From Excoecaria cochinchinensis (Eukaryota > Streptophyta > Magnoliopsida > Malpighiales > Euphorbiaceae): a stretch of 64,000 nucleotides of DNA. The stretch spans positions 10,826,001 to 10,890,000 of the forward strand of contig CANTUQ010000004.1 of assembly GCA_947683425.1 (NCBI GenBank), in the 5' to 3' direction. The notes under the pieces are model-generated. The model worked only from the letters and a program-made list of their open reading frames with translations, was not told where the DNA came from and did no database searches. Below, piece by piece: positions 53,142-61,917 of this stretch (its first letter is position 1; every line of letters starts with the position of its first letter). The translations under genes were made by a program, and so were the position numbers.

Positions 53142-55763
53142 TGTCACACCCCGTTTGCCCCCTAGTTGAATGAGCCATATATGTATGTGTGTGCATTTGC
53201 ATGAGTCTAGCATAATAAGGGCATTTTGGTAATATTGTATGATTTGGGGTTTTTCTGGTGCGTGTGTTGCACTATGGTGTGAATTAGTTAGGAAAGATTT
53301 GTGTGTGTTTGAGTGCACCATAGTAGGATATGTACTAGTGGGTTATTGTGGTGTGTATGCATTCATACATTTGTAGGGTGTGTCCTTGAGGGAGCATTGT
53401 GTGTGTTGCTCATACATGTGTAGGGTGTATTATTAGGGTGTTTCATTGTGTGCATGTGATACATTTAGTTAGGGTGTGAGTAAGTAATCTCCTCCACTAG
53501 ATGGTTGACATGTGTAAAGGAGAAAGAAAGATGGGAAAGAGAAAATGAAAAAGGGAAAAATCAGATTTTTGAAACCCATTTCCCGTTTTCTCTCCTCCTT
53601 CTTCTTCTTCTTCCTCCTTTGCACTCTCCTAAGTGCTTTACTTAGATTCAAGCTCAAGTGGTGGAATTAATTACTCCCTTACATTTTCCTTGGTAAGTTC
53701 TTGCTTTTTCCTTGTGTTATTCATGCTTTTTCTTCTTCTTCTTGGGTTGAATCTAAGTTAGGGTTTGTGTTTTTTGTGTTTGGGTGCTTGTTTGTGCTTA
53801 GTTGAGCCTCCTCGTGAGCCAAAGGGCAAAGAGAAGGCTGGAACTAGTGGATCCAAGCAATAGGAGCTAAGGATTTTAAGGTTTGGGAATTTCTTGGTTT
53901 TCATGTATATATATATGTTTATGTATGAGATTTGATGGTTTCTTAGAATTAGGTTGTTATACGTTCTTTATTTTGATGTATATGCTATGGGTTTTTGTTT
54001 TGGAATGTGAATCTTGCAAGAGCATGAGTTAATTGTGATAATGTTGGAGTTGATGTGGTTTTGTGCATAAATTAGGGTTTTGGATGATTCTTGGAATTGG
54101 AGGCTTAAATTAATGAATTGTGTGAAATTTCTTGTTGATTAATGTTATATTATGGTTGTTGATGCTAATGGATGGCTGGGTTTGAGGTAAGAGGTTCTTG
54201 GATGAGTTTTGTGTGTGTTTGTGGTTGATTGTGGGAGGAAGAAAATCTGCAGAATTCTGCAGATTTTAGAAAACCCGATGCTGTCGCGATCGCGACGATG
54301 TCGCGAACGCGACAGAGATCGGTGTTTTGGAGCTTCGCTATCACGACAACCCGATTCCGTCGCGAGCCCGCGATAGCCGAAGTGTTGAGCACCCTCTGTC
54401 ACGGGTGCGACATCCATCGCGATCGCGATAGAGCGCGATGCTGGCCAAGGGCTATCGCGAGCATGCGATTCGTCGCGAGCCGGTGACAGCAATATTTGTT
54501 CTCTATCGCGAGCGCGACAGAGCCTGGCCCCTCCATCCTCCTCGTGGTCGCGAAATTCATCGCGTATGCGCAGCGAAGAGACTTTGGTCTCTGTCGCGAT
54601 TGCGACAGACGTCGCGAGCGCGACAGATCCCTGTATGCTGAATGAGTTTTCTTTTGTTGTGTGCCGGTTTTAGAACTCCAGTTTCCTTTAATGTCTATGA
54701 TATTTATGCTTGATGTCTTATGAATTATATGAATGCGGACCCATGATACGACTATGTATATGTATGATGATGATTTTGGAATGTTATGAAATGGATTGAA
54801 TGGTTTATGCATGACCTGCTAGAGTCTAGAAAGTGGATAGTTAGGCATGCCTAATAGAGTCTTATAGCTGCAGCCCTCTGTTTCATTTGGACCCCGATCA
54901 GGTCCCCGCTTGGTTCCTCGCGAACCCCTATGTGTTCGGATCTAGTTTAAGATCCCTTTTGAAAGTGTTTTGTGAAAGTTAAAAGTATCTTGATTTATCG
55001 ATTCGTACCCGTAAGGTACTATCCGTATCGGCTCGTACCCGTAAAGTACTGTCCGTACACTCGTTATCCACTCCCTCGAGTCAGCAGGTGCCTGGTATGA
55101 ATTATGTTATAAGGAAATGTATGTGACACATGTGTGAACTCATAAGTGAAAAATATAATCTGTTATGGGAATATGAATATTGTTATGAGCTTCTGAATGT
55201 ATGGCTTTAGTATATATGCATGCTTATTCAATTGATATGCTATGTGTATGGTATATTATGATGTACGCTTGTGTTTTGCCTTGACGACTGTTGTGAATGG
55301 TTTTCCTTTGATATATGTGTGGTTCCCCACTAAGCGTTTATCTCTTAGCACAGTGTGTTTACCTGTGCAGGTACGGAAGGAGTTGCTTTGGGAGAGTCGC
55401 CGCAGTCCAAGCCAACGCAGCAAGGTTTAGAATAGGACTAAGTTTTGTATTTTGAGATTCTTTTTGTATAGAACTCTCTTATTTTGGTTTTGTAATAGCT
55501 TCCGCTTTTGTTTATGTAATTTTGGGATTTGTAATTAATTATTGTATTTCTTAGTTGATCAGAACAGTAATGTAATGCCTCCATTATATTAATGCATGAT
55601 CAACTTTCGCTTTCTTATACGTCGCAAAAGTTTTTAATTAACCCCGCTTTTGTGTATGTTTGTCTATGGATTGTTCTCTGCTTTGTTTGGTAGCACCCTG
55701 ACTCGTACAACATCTTACTCCTCATGGGATGGGATCGCCTGAGTACGGACAAGGGGTGTCACA
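53142..55763 (+). repeat. 5' LTR of E2
   Basis: A 2,622-bp LTR from TGTCACACCCC to GGGGTGTCACA. It contains an array of TCGCGAGCGCGAC palindromes (54280-54640), the palindrome TTAGGCATGCCTAA (54841-54854) and a double stem-loop (55324-55371). Over the first 1.1 kb it is almost identical to the 3' LTR. The palindrome array differs by insertions and deletions. Confidence 0.93.
55324..55371 (+). other. Double stem-loop, E2 5' LTR
   Basis: CTAAG-(9)-CTTAG is followed by GCACAG-(9)-CTGTGC. Compared with GCACGG/CCGTGC in E4, the G-to-A change on one side is matched by C-to-T on the other, so pairing is kept. Confidence 0.6.
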
Positions 55764-55883
55764 AGTCGTGGTATTAGGGCCTAGGTTTAGACGTTTCTGG
55801 GTGATTGTCTGTGTGATGCTATGTGTGGATATGTCTATGTCTAGGGCTGTGTTGGCTGATGCGGCTGTTCTCTTGTTTGTTAG
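55764..55883 (+). other. E2 primer-binding site and leader
   Basis: Close to the LTR end lies TGGTATTAGGGCC, a degraded form of the initiator tRNA-Met site TGGTATCAGAGC. A short leader then leads to the gag ATG at 55884. Confidence 0.75.
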
Positions 55884-56612
55884 ATGGATTTTGATTTTGC
55901 TCATGGTGCGCTTGAGGAATCCGCTGAAAGTGTGAATCCTCCAGCTGTAGATCCGTCTGTTTCTATTTCGGTGTCGGCTCAATGTGCTAAGGTCCAGCTC
56001 GAGGCCGCTGCCATGCCTTTTGAGGCTATGTTCAGATTGCATCAGGACATGGCTCGGGTTTTGGAAAGGGTGACTGCCCCTAAAGCTCCGATAGAGAGTT
56101 TAAGAAGAGCTGATGTTGAGGATTTTTATGGGACTGGGCTTGATGAGTTAGAGTTAGCTGAAAAGTGGCTTGATAAGGTAAAGAGAGCTTTAAAGGAAGT
56201 CAGGTGTCCTCCCGATCAGCAAGCTGAGTGTGCTGTGGCATTGCTTCAAGGGTCGGCTTACGAATGGTGGGAGTTGGTATGTAGGCGACCTCAGATGCCT
56301 GATCCACTTACTTGGGATTTCTTCAGTGAGGAGTTCACTAAGAAGTATGTGACTCAAGCTTATAGGGACTCAAAATAGGCGCAGTTTTTAAGCTTAAAGC
56401 AGAGGGCCTTGTCAGTTTCGGATTACGAGAAAGAGTTTAATCGGTTGTCTCGCTATGCTCTGCGTGGGGTAATGACAGATGATTTCAGATGCAAGCATTT
56501 TGAAGCGGGGTTGAATGAGTCTTTGAAGATTGCTTTGATTTCTTTGATGTGTATGCCTGGGGTAAGTTATTATCAGATTGCAGAGGCTGCCATAAGGGCG
56601 GAGAAGACATAA
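55884..56612 (+). pseudogene. E2 gag, N-terminal and central part
   Basis: It opens MDFDFAHGALEESAESVN and contains VTAPKAPIESLRRADVEDFY, GSAYEWWELVCRRP, TKKYVTQAYRDSK, SVSDYEKEFNRLSRYA and DFRCKHFEAGLNESLKIAL, the retrotransposon gag core. A TAG at 56376-56378 and a TAA at 56610-56612 interrupt it. The frame is otherwise continuous with the zinc knuckle downstream. Confidence 0.9.
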
Positions 56613-56615
56613 TCT

Positions 56616-58670
56616 TTGCTTAGGGAGAGAGCTCAGCGAAGGAATTCTGCTCGGGGTGGTTCTTCCTCATCTTCGAGTAAGAGATCTAGGAACCCGCAAG
56701 ATGAGCCATCAGCTGGTTCGGCTCCTAGAGGTAGAAGGCAAGGTTCTACAGCAGTATATGGTTCTGGCAGAGGTGGTAGATCGGATGCTACACCTGTTTG
56801 TGCTCATTGCAACAACGCTCACTGGGGTGAGTGTAGGTGGCTCACTGATGGGTGCTTTAAGTGTGGGAGCACCAAGCACTGTCTGGCTAGTTGTCCCCAG
56901 TTGGATGAGGATTCGGGACCTCAGGGAGGAGCTAGCAGAGTTAGATCGAATGCTTCTCAGGCTGCCCGCGGTAGGGGCAGGGGTAGAGGTCGAGGCGGTC
57001 GACCTAGTGATGGAGCTGTTTCTGAGACTGTTGAGCGTCCTCCACCAGTTGCAGCTAGAGCATATGCAGTTAGAGCCAGAGAGGAGCAGGATGCCCCTAA
57101 TGTGATTGCTAGTAAGTTCCTACTCCATGACACTGAATTATATGCTCTAATAGATCCTGGTTCCACACACTCATATTTGTGCACGGATAAGATTATTGAT
57201 AAGTTGCATGTGGTAGATCAGTTAGACTATGAGATATGTGTGACCAATCCATTAGGGCATAGTGTCAGTGTGAGTAGAGTTTATAGGAGTTGTCCTTTGA
57301 TGGTTGAGGGAGTTGAGTCCCCTGCAGATTTGATAGAGTTGCCCTTCAGAGAGTATGATTTGATTTTGGGTATGGATTGGTTGGGCAAGCATCGGACTGT
57401 GGTTGATTGTCATAGGAAGACCTTCGTGCTTCGGGATAGGAACCGACCTCCAGTGTTTGTAAGAGGTTTGAGTGCGAGTTTTGTGAACAATGTGATTTCT
57501 GCGATTCAAGCCAAGAGGTTTTTGAGGAAAGGTTGTGAGGCTTTTCTTGCTGTGGTTTTGGATTCCAAGAGGGATCAAGTTAGGATTGAGGACATCCCTG
57601 TTGTTCGAGAGTTTAGTGATGTTTTTCCAAGTGATTTGCCGGGTTTGCCTCAAGAGAGGGAAGTTGAGCTAGCCATAGAGATTATGCCGGGTACCGCACC
57701 GATGTCGAAAGCACCTTATCGGATGGCTCCTGTAGAGTTGAGAGAACTTAAAACTCAACTACAAGAGCTATTGGATAAGGGGTTTATTCGACCCAGCATA
57801 TCTCCTTGGGGAGCTCCGGTTCTGTTTGTTATGAAGAAGGATGGATCCTTGAGGATGTGTGTCGACTACAGGCAGATTAATAAGGTAACAGTGAAGAACA
57901 AGTATCCGTTGCCTAGAGTTGAAGATTTGTTTGATCAGCTTCGAGGTGCGGGAGTCTTTTCCAAGATAGATCTTCGGTCTGGGTATTATCAGCTTCGTGT
58001 TAAGGATGAGGATGTGGTTAAGACTGCATTTCGGACTTGGTATGGCCATTATGAGTTCCTTGTGATGCCGTTTGGTTTGACTAATGCTCCAGCAGCATTC
58101 ATGGATTTGATGAACAGAGTGTTTAGGCCATACTTAGACCGGTTTGTGGTGGTGTTTATAGATGATATCCTGGTGTATTCCAAGGATGAGAGCGAGCATG
58201 AGAAGCATCTTCGGTTGGTTTTGCAAGTGTTGAGGGAACATCGGTTATTTGCCAAGTTGAGTAAGTGTGATTTTTGGTTTCGGGAAGTGTCATTTTTGGG
58301 CCACATAGTTTCAGCTAAGGGTATTCAAGTAGATCCAGCTAAGATTGAGGCGATAGTTGAGTGGAAAGCGCCTAGGAATGTTCTGGAAGTAAGGAGTTTC
58401 CTCGGTCTGGCGGGTTACTACCGTCGGTTCGTTAAAGGTTTCTCAGTGATTGCCGCTCCGATGACTAGGTTGTTGAGGAAAGGAGTTAATTTCGAGTGGT
58501 CAGATAAGTGTCAAGCTTGTTTTGAGAGGTTGAAGCAGTTGTTAGTCGAAGCTCCTATACTGACTCAACCCATCTCGGGTAGTGAGTTTGTTATGTATAG
58601 TGACGCTTCAGGTGTTGGTCTAGGATGTGTTCTGATGCAGGAAGGTAGGGTTGTGGCTTATGCTTCTTGA
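56616..58670 (+). CDS. E2 gag knuckle, protease, reverse transcriptase, start of RNase H
   Basis: This is the longest intact stretch of the family in the window (684 codons). Residues 80-93 are the knuckle CFKCGSTKHCLASC. An RG-rich linker (118-129) follows. Protease carries ALIDPGSTHSYL with Asp180 and ends near LILGMDWLGKHR (~250-260). RT runs from about 350 to 560 with Asp452 in FSKIDL and FIDDILVYSK (Asp516, Asp517). RNase H begins with MYSDASG (Asp663). The active-site residues of protease and RT are all present. The frame ends at TGA 58668-58670, where E3 has Arg (YASRQLK). Upstream it is separated from gag only by the stop at 56610. Confidence 0.92.
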   Translation: MLRERAQRRNSARGGSSSSSSKRSRNPQDEPSAGSAPRGRRQGSTAVYGSGRGGRSDATPVCAHCNNAHWGECRWLTDGCFKCGSTKHCLASCPQLDEDSGPQGGASRVRSNASQAARGRGRGRGRGGRPSDGAVSETVERPPPVAARAYAVRAREEQDAPNVIASKFLLHDTELYALIDPGSTHSYLCTDKIIDKLHVVDQLDYEICVTNPLGHSVSVSRVYRSCPLMVEGVESPADLIELPFREYDLILGMDWLGKHRTVVDCHRKTFVLRDRNRPPVFVRGLSASFVNNVISAIQAKRFLRKGCEAFLAVVLDSKRDQVRIEDIPVVREFSDVFPSDLPGLPQEREVELAIEIMPGTAPMSKAPYRMAPVELRELKTQLQELLDKGFIRPSISPWGAPVLFVMKKDGSLRMCVDYRQINKVTVKNKYPLPRVEDLFDQLRGAGVFSKIDLRSGYYQLRVKDEDVVKTAFRTWYGHYEFLVMPFGLTNAPAAFMDLMNRVFRPYLDRFVVVFIDDILVYSKDESEHEKHLRLVLQVLREHRLFAKLSKCDFWFREVSFLGHIVSAKGIQVDPAKIEAIVEWKAPRNVLEVRSFLGLAGYYRRFVKGFSVIAAPMTRLLRKGVNFEWSDKCQACFERLKQLLVEAPILTQPISGSEFVMYSDASGVGLGCVLMQEGRVVAYAS

Positions 58671-59327
58671 CAGTTGAAGCCGCATGAGAGAAACTATCCG
58701 ACGCATGACCTTGAGTTAGCAGCGGTTGTCTTTGCTTTGAAGATTTGGCATCATTATCTCTATGGGGAGAAGTGCAGGATCTTTACGGACCACAAGAGTT
58801 TGAAGTATTTCCTGACTCAGAAGGAACTGAACATGAGGCAGCGTCATTGGCTCGAATTGTTTAAGGATTACGACTGCATTGTGGATTACCATCCGGGTAA
58901 GGCCAATGTAGTTGCAGATGCTTTGAGTCGGAAGTCAGTTTCTGCCTTGTTTTTGAGATGATTCAGATGTAAGTTTGGTTCAGATGGGCCTTTGATAGCT
59001 CAGTTGAGGGTCAAGCCTACCTTGAGACAATGGATAGTTGATGCTCAGAAGGTTGATGAGAAGCTTCACCGGATTGTGCAAGATGTCAGTTTAAGCAAGC
59101 AGACAGAGTTTTCGGTTCAGGATGGGGTTCTTCTGTTTAGAAACCGTTTGTGTGTATCGGATAATGAAGAGTTAAGAAGACAGCTTTTGGATGAGGCATA
59201 TAGTACAGTTTTCACCAAGCATCCCGGGAGTAACAAGATGTATCGGGATATGAAGCAGTTCTTTTGGTGGTCTGGTATGAAGAAGGACATAGTGCACTTT
59301 GTATCCAAGTACTTGACTTGTCAGTAG
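58671..59327 (+). pseudogene. E2 pol: RNase H C-terminal part and integrase zinc finger
   Basis: The frame contains HDLELAAVVFALKIWHHYL, FTDHKSLKYFLTQKE, YHPGKANVVADALSRKS, then TGA at 58959-58961 (Arg in E4). LLDEAYSTVFTKHPGSNKMY and FVSKYLTCQ follow, up to TAG 59325-59327 (Gln in E3 and E4). The HHCC finger is intact apart from the stop beside its last Cys pair. Confidence 0.9.
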
Positions 59328-59954
59328 GTGAAGGCTGAGCACCAAGTTCGTTCGGGATTGCTCACGCCTTTGTCCGTTCCCGAGTGGAAGTGGGATGATA
59401 TCACCATGGATTTTGTTTCCGGGTTGCCCTTGACTCAGAAAAAGCATGATTCTGTTTGGGTTATTGTAGATCGACTCACAAAGTTCGCTCACTTCTTGCC
59501 GGTTAGGATGGATTACCAGATGGATAGATTGGCCAGCATCTATGTGGATGAGATAGTTCGGTTGCATGGAGTGCCTTTGTCTATAGTTTCAGACCGGGAT
59601 CCAGGGTTCACATCTAAGTTCTTGAAAGAGTTACAACGAGCTTTGGGTACCAAGCTGAATTTCAGTACTGCATTTCATCCTCAGACAGATGGTCAGTCCG
59701 AGCGAGTGATTCAGATCTTAGAGGATATGTTAAGGGCTTGTGTTTTGGACTTTCCGGGTAGTTGGGATAAGTATGTATCACTGATGGAGTTTGCTTACAA
59801 CAACAGTTTTCAGTCGAGTATTGGTATGTCACCTTATGAGGCCTTGTATGGATGTCAGTGTAGGAATCCAGTTTGTTGGACAGAGCTATCTGAAAGGTCA
59901 GTGATTGGGCCAGATCTGGTTAGAGATACAGAGGAGAAGATCAGAGTTGTGTAG
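59328..59954 (+). pseudogene. E2 pol: integrase catalytic core
   Basis: It reads KAEHQVRSGLL, WDDITMDFVSGLP (first Asp), VSDRDPGFTSKFL (second Asp) and HPQTDGQSERVIQILEDML (catalytic Glu), then AYNNSFQSSIGMSPYEALYG. The three catalytic acidic residues are present. It ends at TAG 59952-59954, where E4 has Gln (VIQQNLK). Confidence 0.9.
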
Positions 59955-60473
59955 CGGAACTTGAAAGCAGCTAAGGATCGACAGAAGTCTTATGCCAACC
60001 TGAAGAGAAAAGATGTGCAGTTTGAAGTTGGGGACAAAGTCTTTCTTGGAGAAAAGTGCTTCGGTTTGGGAAGAAAGGAAAGCTTAGTCCTCGCTTTATT
60101 GGTCCGTATGAAGTGTTGGCAAGAGTTTATCCAATAGCTTACAGATTGGCTTTCCCGATGGAATTATCGAAGCTTCATAATGTGTTTCACATTTCGATAC
60201 TCCGTCGGTATAGATCGGATCCTTCTCATATGTTGTCGGCTCAAGAGGTTCAAGTGCAGTCCGATTTTTCCTACGATGAGGAGCCTAGAGCTATCTTAGC
60301 TCGGGAAGTAAGGCAGTTGAGGAACAAGTAGATTCCTTTGGTCAACGTTTTGTGGAATCACCATGGGGTCGAGGAAGCAACATGGGAACCGGAGGAGTCG
60401 ATGAGAACTCAGTACCCGCAGTTGTTCAGTTCAGGTGAGAATTTCGAGGACGAAATTCTTGTTAGTAGGGGAG
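59955..60473 (+). pseudogene. E2 pol: integrase C-terminus and chromodomain
   Basis: It begins RNLKAAKDRQKSYANLKRK and reaches GDKVFL, where about 13 bases (coding for KVSP in E3 and E4) are missing near 60049. This shifts the frame. It resumes KLSPRFIGPYEVL, ELSKLHNVFHISILRRYRSD and then the chromodomain REVRQLRNK, a TAG at 60329-60331, and IPLVNVLWNHHGVEEATWEP. It ends NFEDEILVSRGEL close to the LTR. Confidence 0.9.
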
Positions 60474-60476
60474 AGT
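60464..60476 (+). other. E2 polypurine tract
   Basis: AGTAGGGGAGAGT lies directly before the TG of the 3' LTR (60477) and overlaps the end of pol. Confidence 0.8.
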
Positions 60477-61917
60477 TGTCACACCCCGTTTGCTCCCTAG
60501 TTGAATGAGCCATATATGTATGTGTGTGCATTTGCATGAGTCTAGCATAATAAGGGCATTTTGGTAATATTGTATGATTTGGGGTTTTTCTGGTGCGTGT
60601 GTGCATGTGTTGCACCATGGTGTGAATTAGTTAGGACAGATTTGTGTGTGTTTGAGTGCACCATAGTAGGATATGCACTAGTGGGTTATTGTGGTGTGTA
60701 TGCATTCATACATTTGTAGGGTGTGTCCTTGAGGGAGCATTGTGTGTGTTGCTCATACATGTGTAGGGTGCATTATTAGGGTGTTTCATTGTGTGCATAT
60801 GATACATTTAGTTAGGGTGTGAGTAGGTAATCTCCTCCACTAGATGGTTGACATGTGTAAAGGGGAAAGAAAGATGGGAAAGAGAAAATGAAAAAGGGAA
60901 AAATCAGATTTTTGAAACCCATTTCCCGTTTTCTCTCCTCCTTCTTCTTCTTCTTCCTCCTTTGCACTCTCCTAAGTGCTTTACTTAGATTCAAGCTCAA
61001 GTGGTGGAATTAATTACTCCCTTACATCTTCCTTGGTAAGTTCTTGCTTTTTCCTTGTGTTATTCATGCTTTTTTTTCTTCTTCTTCTTGGGTTGGATCT
61101 AAGTTAGGGTTTGTGTTTTTGGTGTTTGGGTGCTTGTTTGTGCTTAGTTGAGCCTCCTCGCGAGCCAAAGGGCAAAGAGAAGGCTAGAACTAGTGGATCC
61201 AAGCAATAGGAGCTAAGGATTTTAAGGTTTGGGAATTTCTTGGTTTTCATGTATATATATATGTTTATGTATGAGATTTGATGGTTTCTTAGAATTAGGT
61301 TGTTATACGTTCTTTATTTTGATGTATACGCTATGGGCTTTTGTTTTGGAATGTGAATCTTGCAAGAGCATGAGTTAATTGTGATAATGTTGGAGTTGAT
61401 GTGGTTTTGTGCATAAATTGGGGTTTTGGATGATTCTTGGAATTGGAGGCTTAAATTAATGAATTGTGTGAAATTTCTTGTTGATTAATGTTATATTATG
61501 GTTGTTGATGCTAATGGATGGCTGGGTTTGAGGTACGAGGTTCTTGGATGAGTTTTGTGTGTGTTTGTGGTTGATTGTGGGAGGAAGAAAATCTGCAGAA
61601 TTCTGCAGATTTTGGAAAACCTGATGCTGTCGTGAGCGCGACAGAGATCGGTGTTTTGGAGCTTCGCTGTCGCGAGCACGCAATTCCGTCGCGAGCCCGC
61701 GATAGCCGAAGTGTTGAGCACCCTCTGTCGCGATCGCGACAGAGCGCGATGCTGGCCAAGTGCTATCGCGAGCACGCGATTCGTCGCGAGCCCGAGACAG
61801 CAATATTTGTTCTCTATCGCGAGCGCGACAGAGCTTGGCCCCTCCGTGCTCCTCACGGTCACAAAATCCGTCGTGTATGCGCAGCGAAGAGACTTCGGTC
61901 TCTGTCGCGAGCGCGAC
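60477..61917 (+). repeat. 3' LTR of E2, left part
   Basis: The first 1,441 bp of the LTR are nearly identical to 53142-54600. It is cut inside the palindrome array after CTGTCGCGAGCGCGAC by a Tat-type LTR. The last five bases, GCGAC, are a candidate target duplication. The remaining part, with the double stem-loop, lies outside the window. Confidence 0.92.

Larger units (their letters stand above)
53142..61917 (+). mobile_element. E2: Tekay/Del-like chromovirus, nearly full length
   Basis: It has the 5' LTR (53142-55763), primer-binding site, complete but mutated gag-pol with chromodomain (55884-60473), polypurine tract and 3' LTR start (60477). The 3' LTR is interrupted at 61918 by another element and must continue past the window. 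GGAAA (53137-53141) is a candidate target duplication that cannot be tested here. This is the best reference in the window for the order and content of the family. Confidence 0.93.

Noticed and set aside
54145..54812. Overlapping frames on both strands of 75-137 codons
   Set aside because: These are translations of the TCGCGAGCGCGA array of the E2 LTR. The same appears in the other LTR copy with different gaps.
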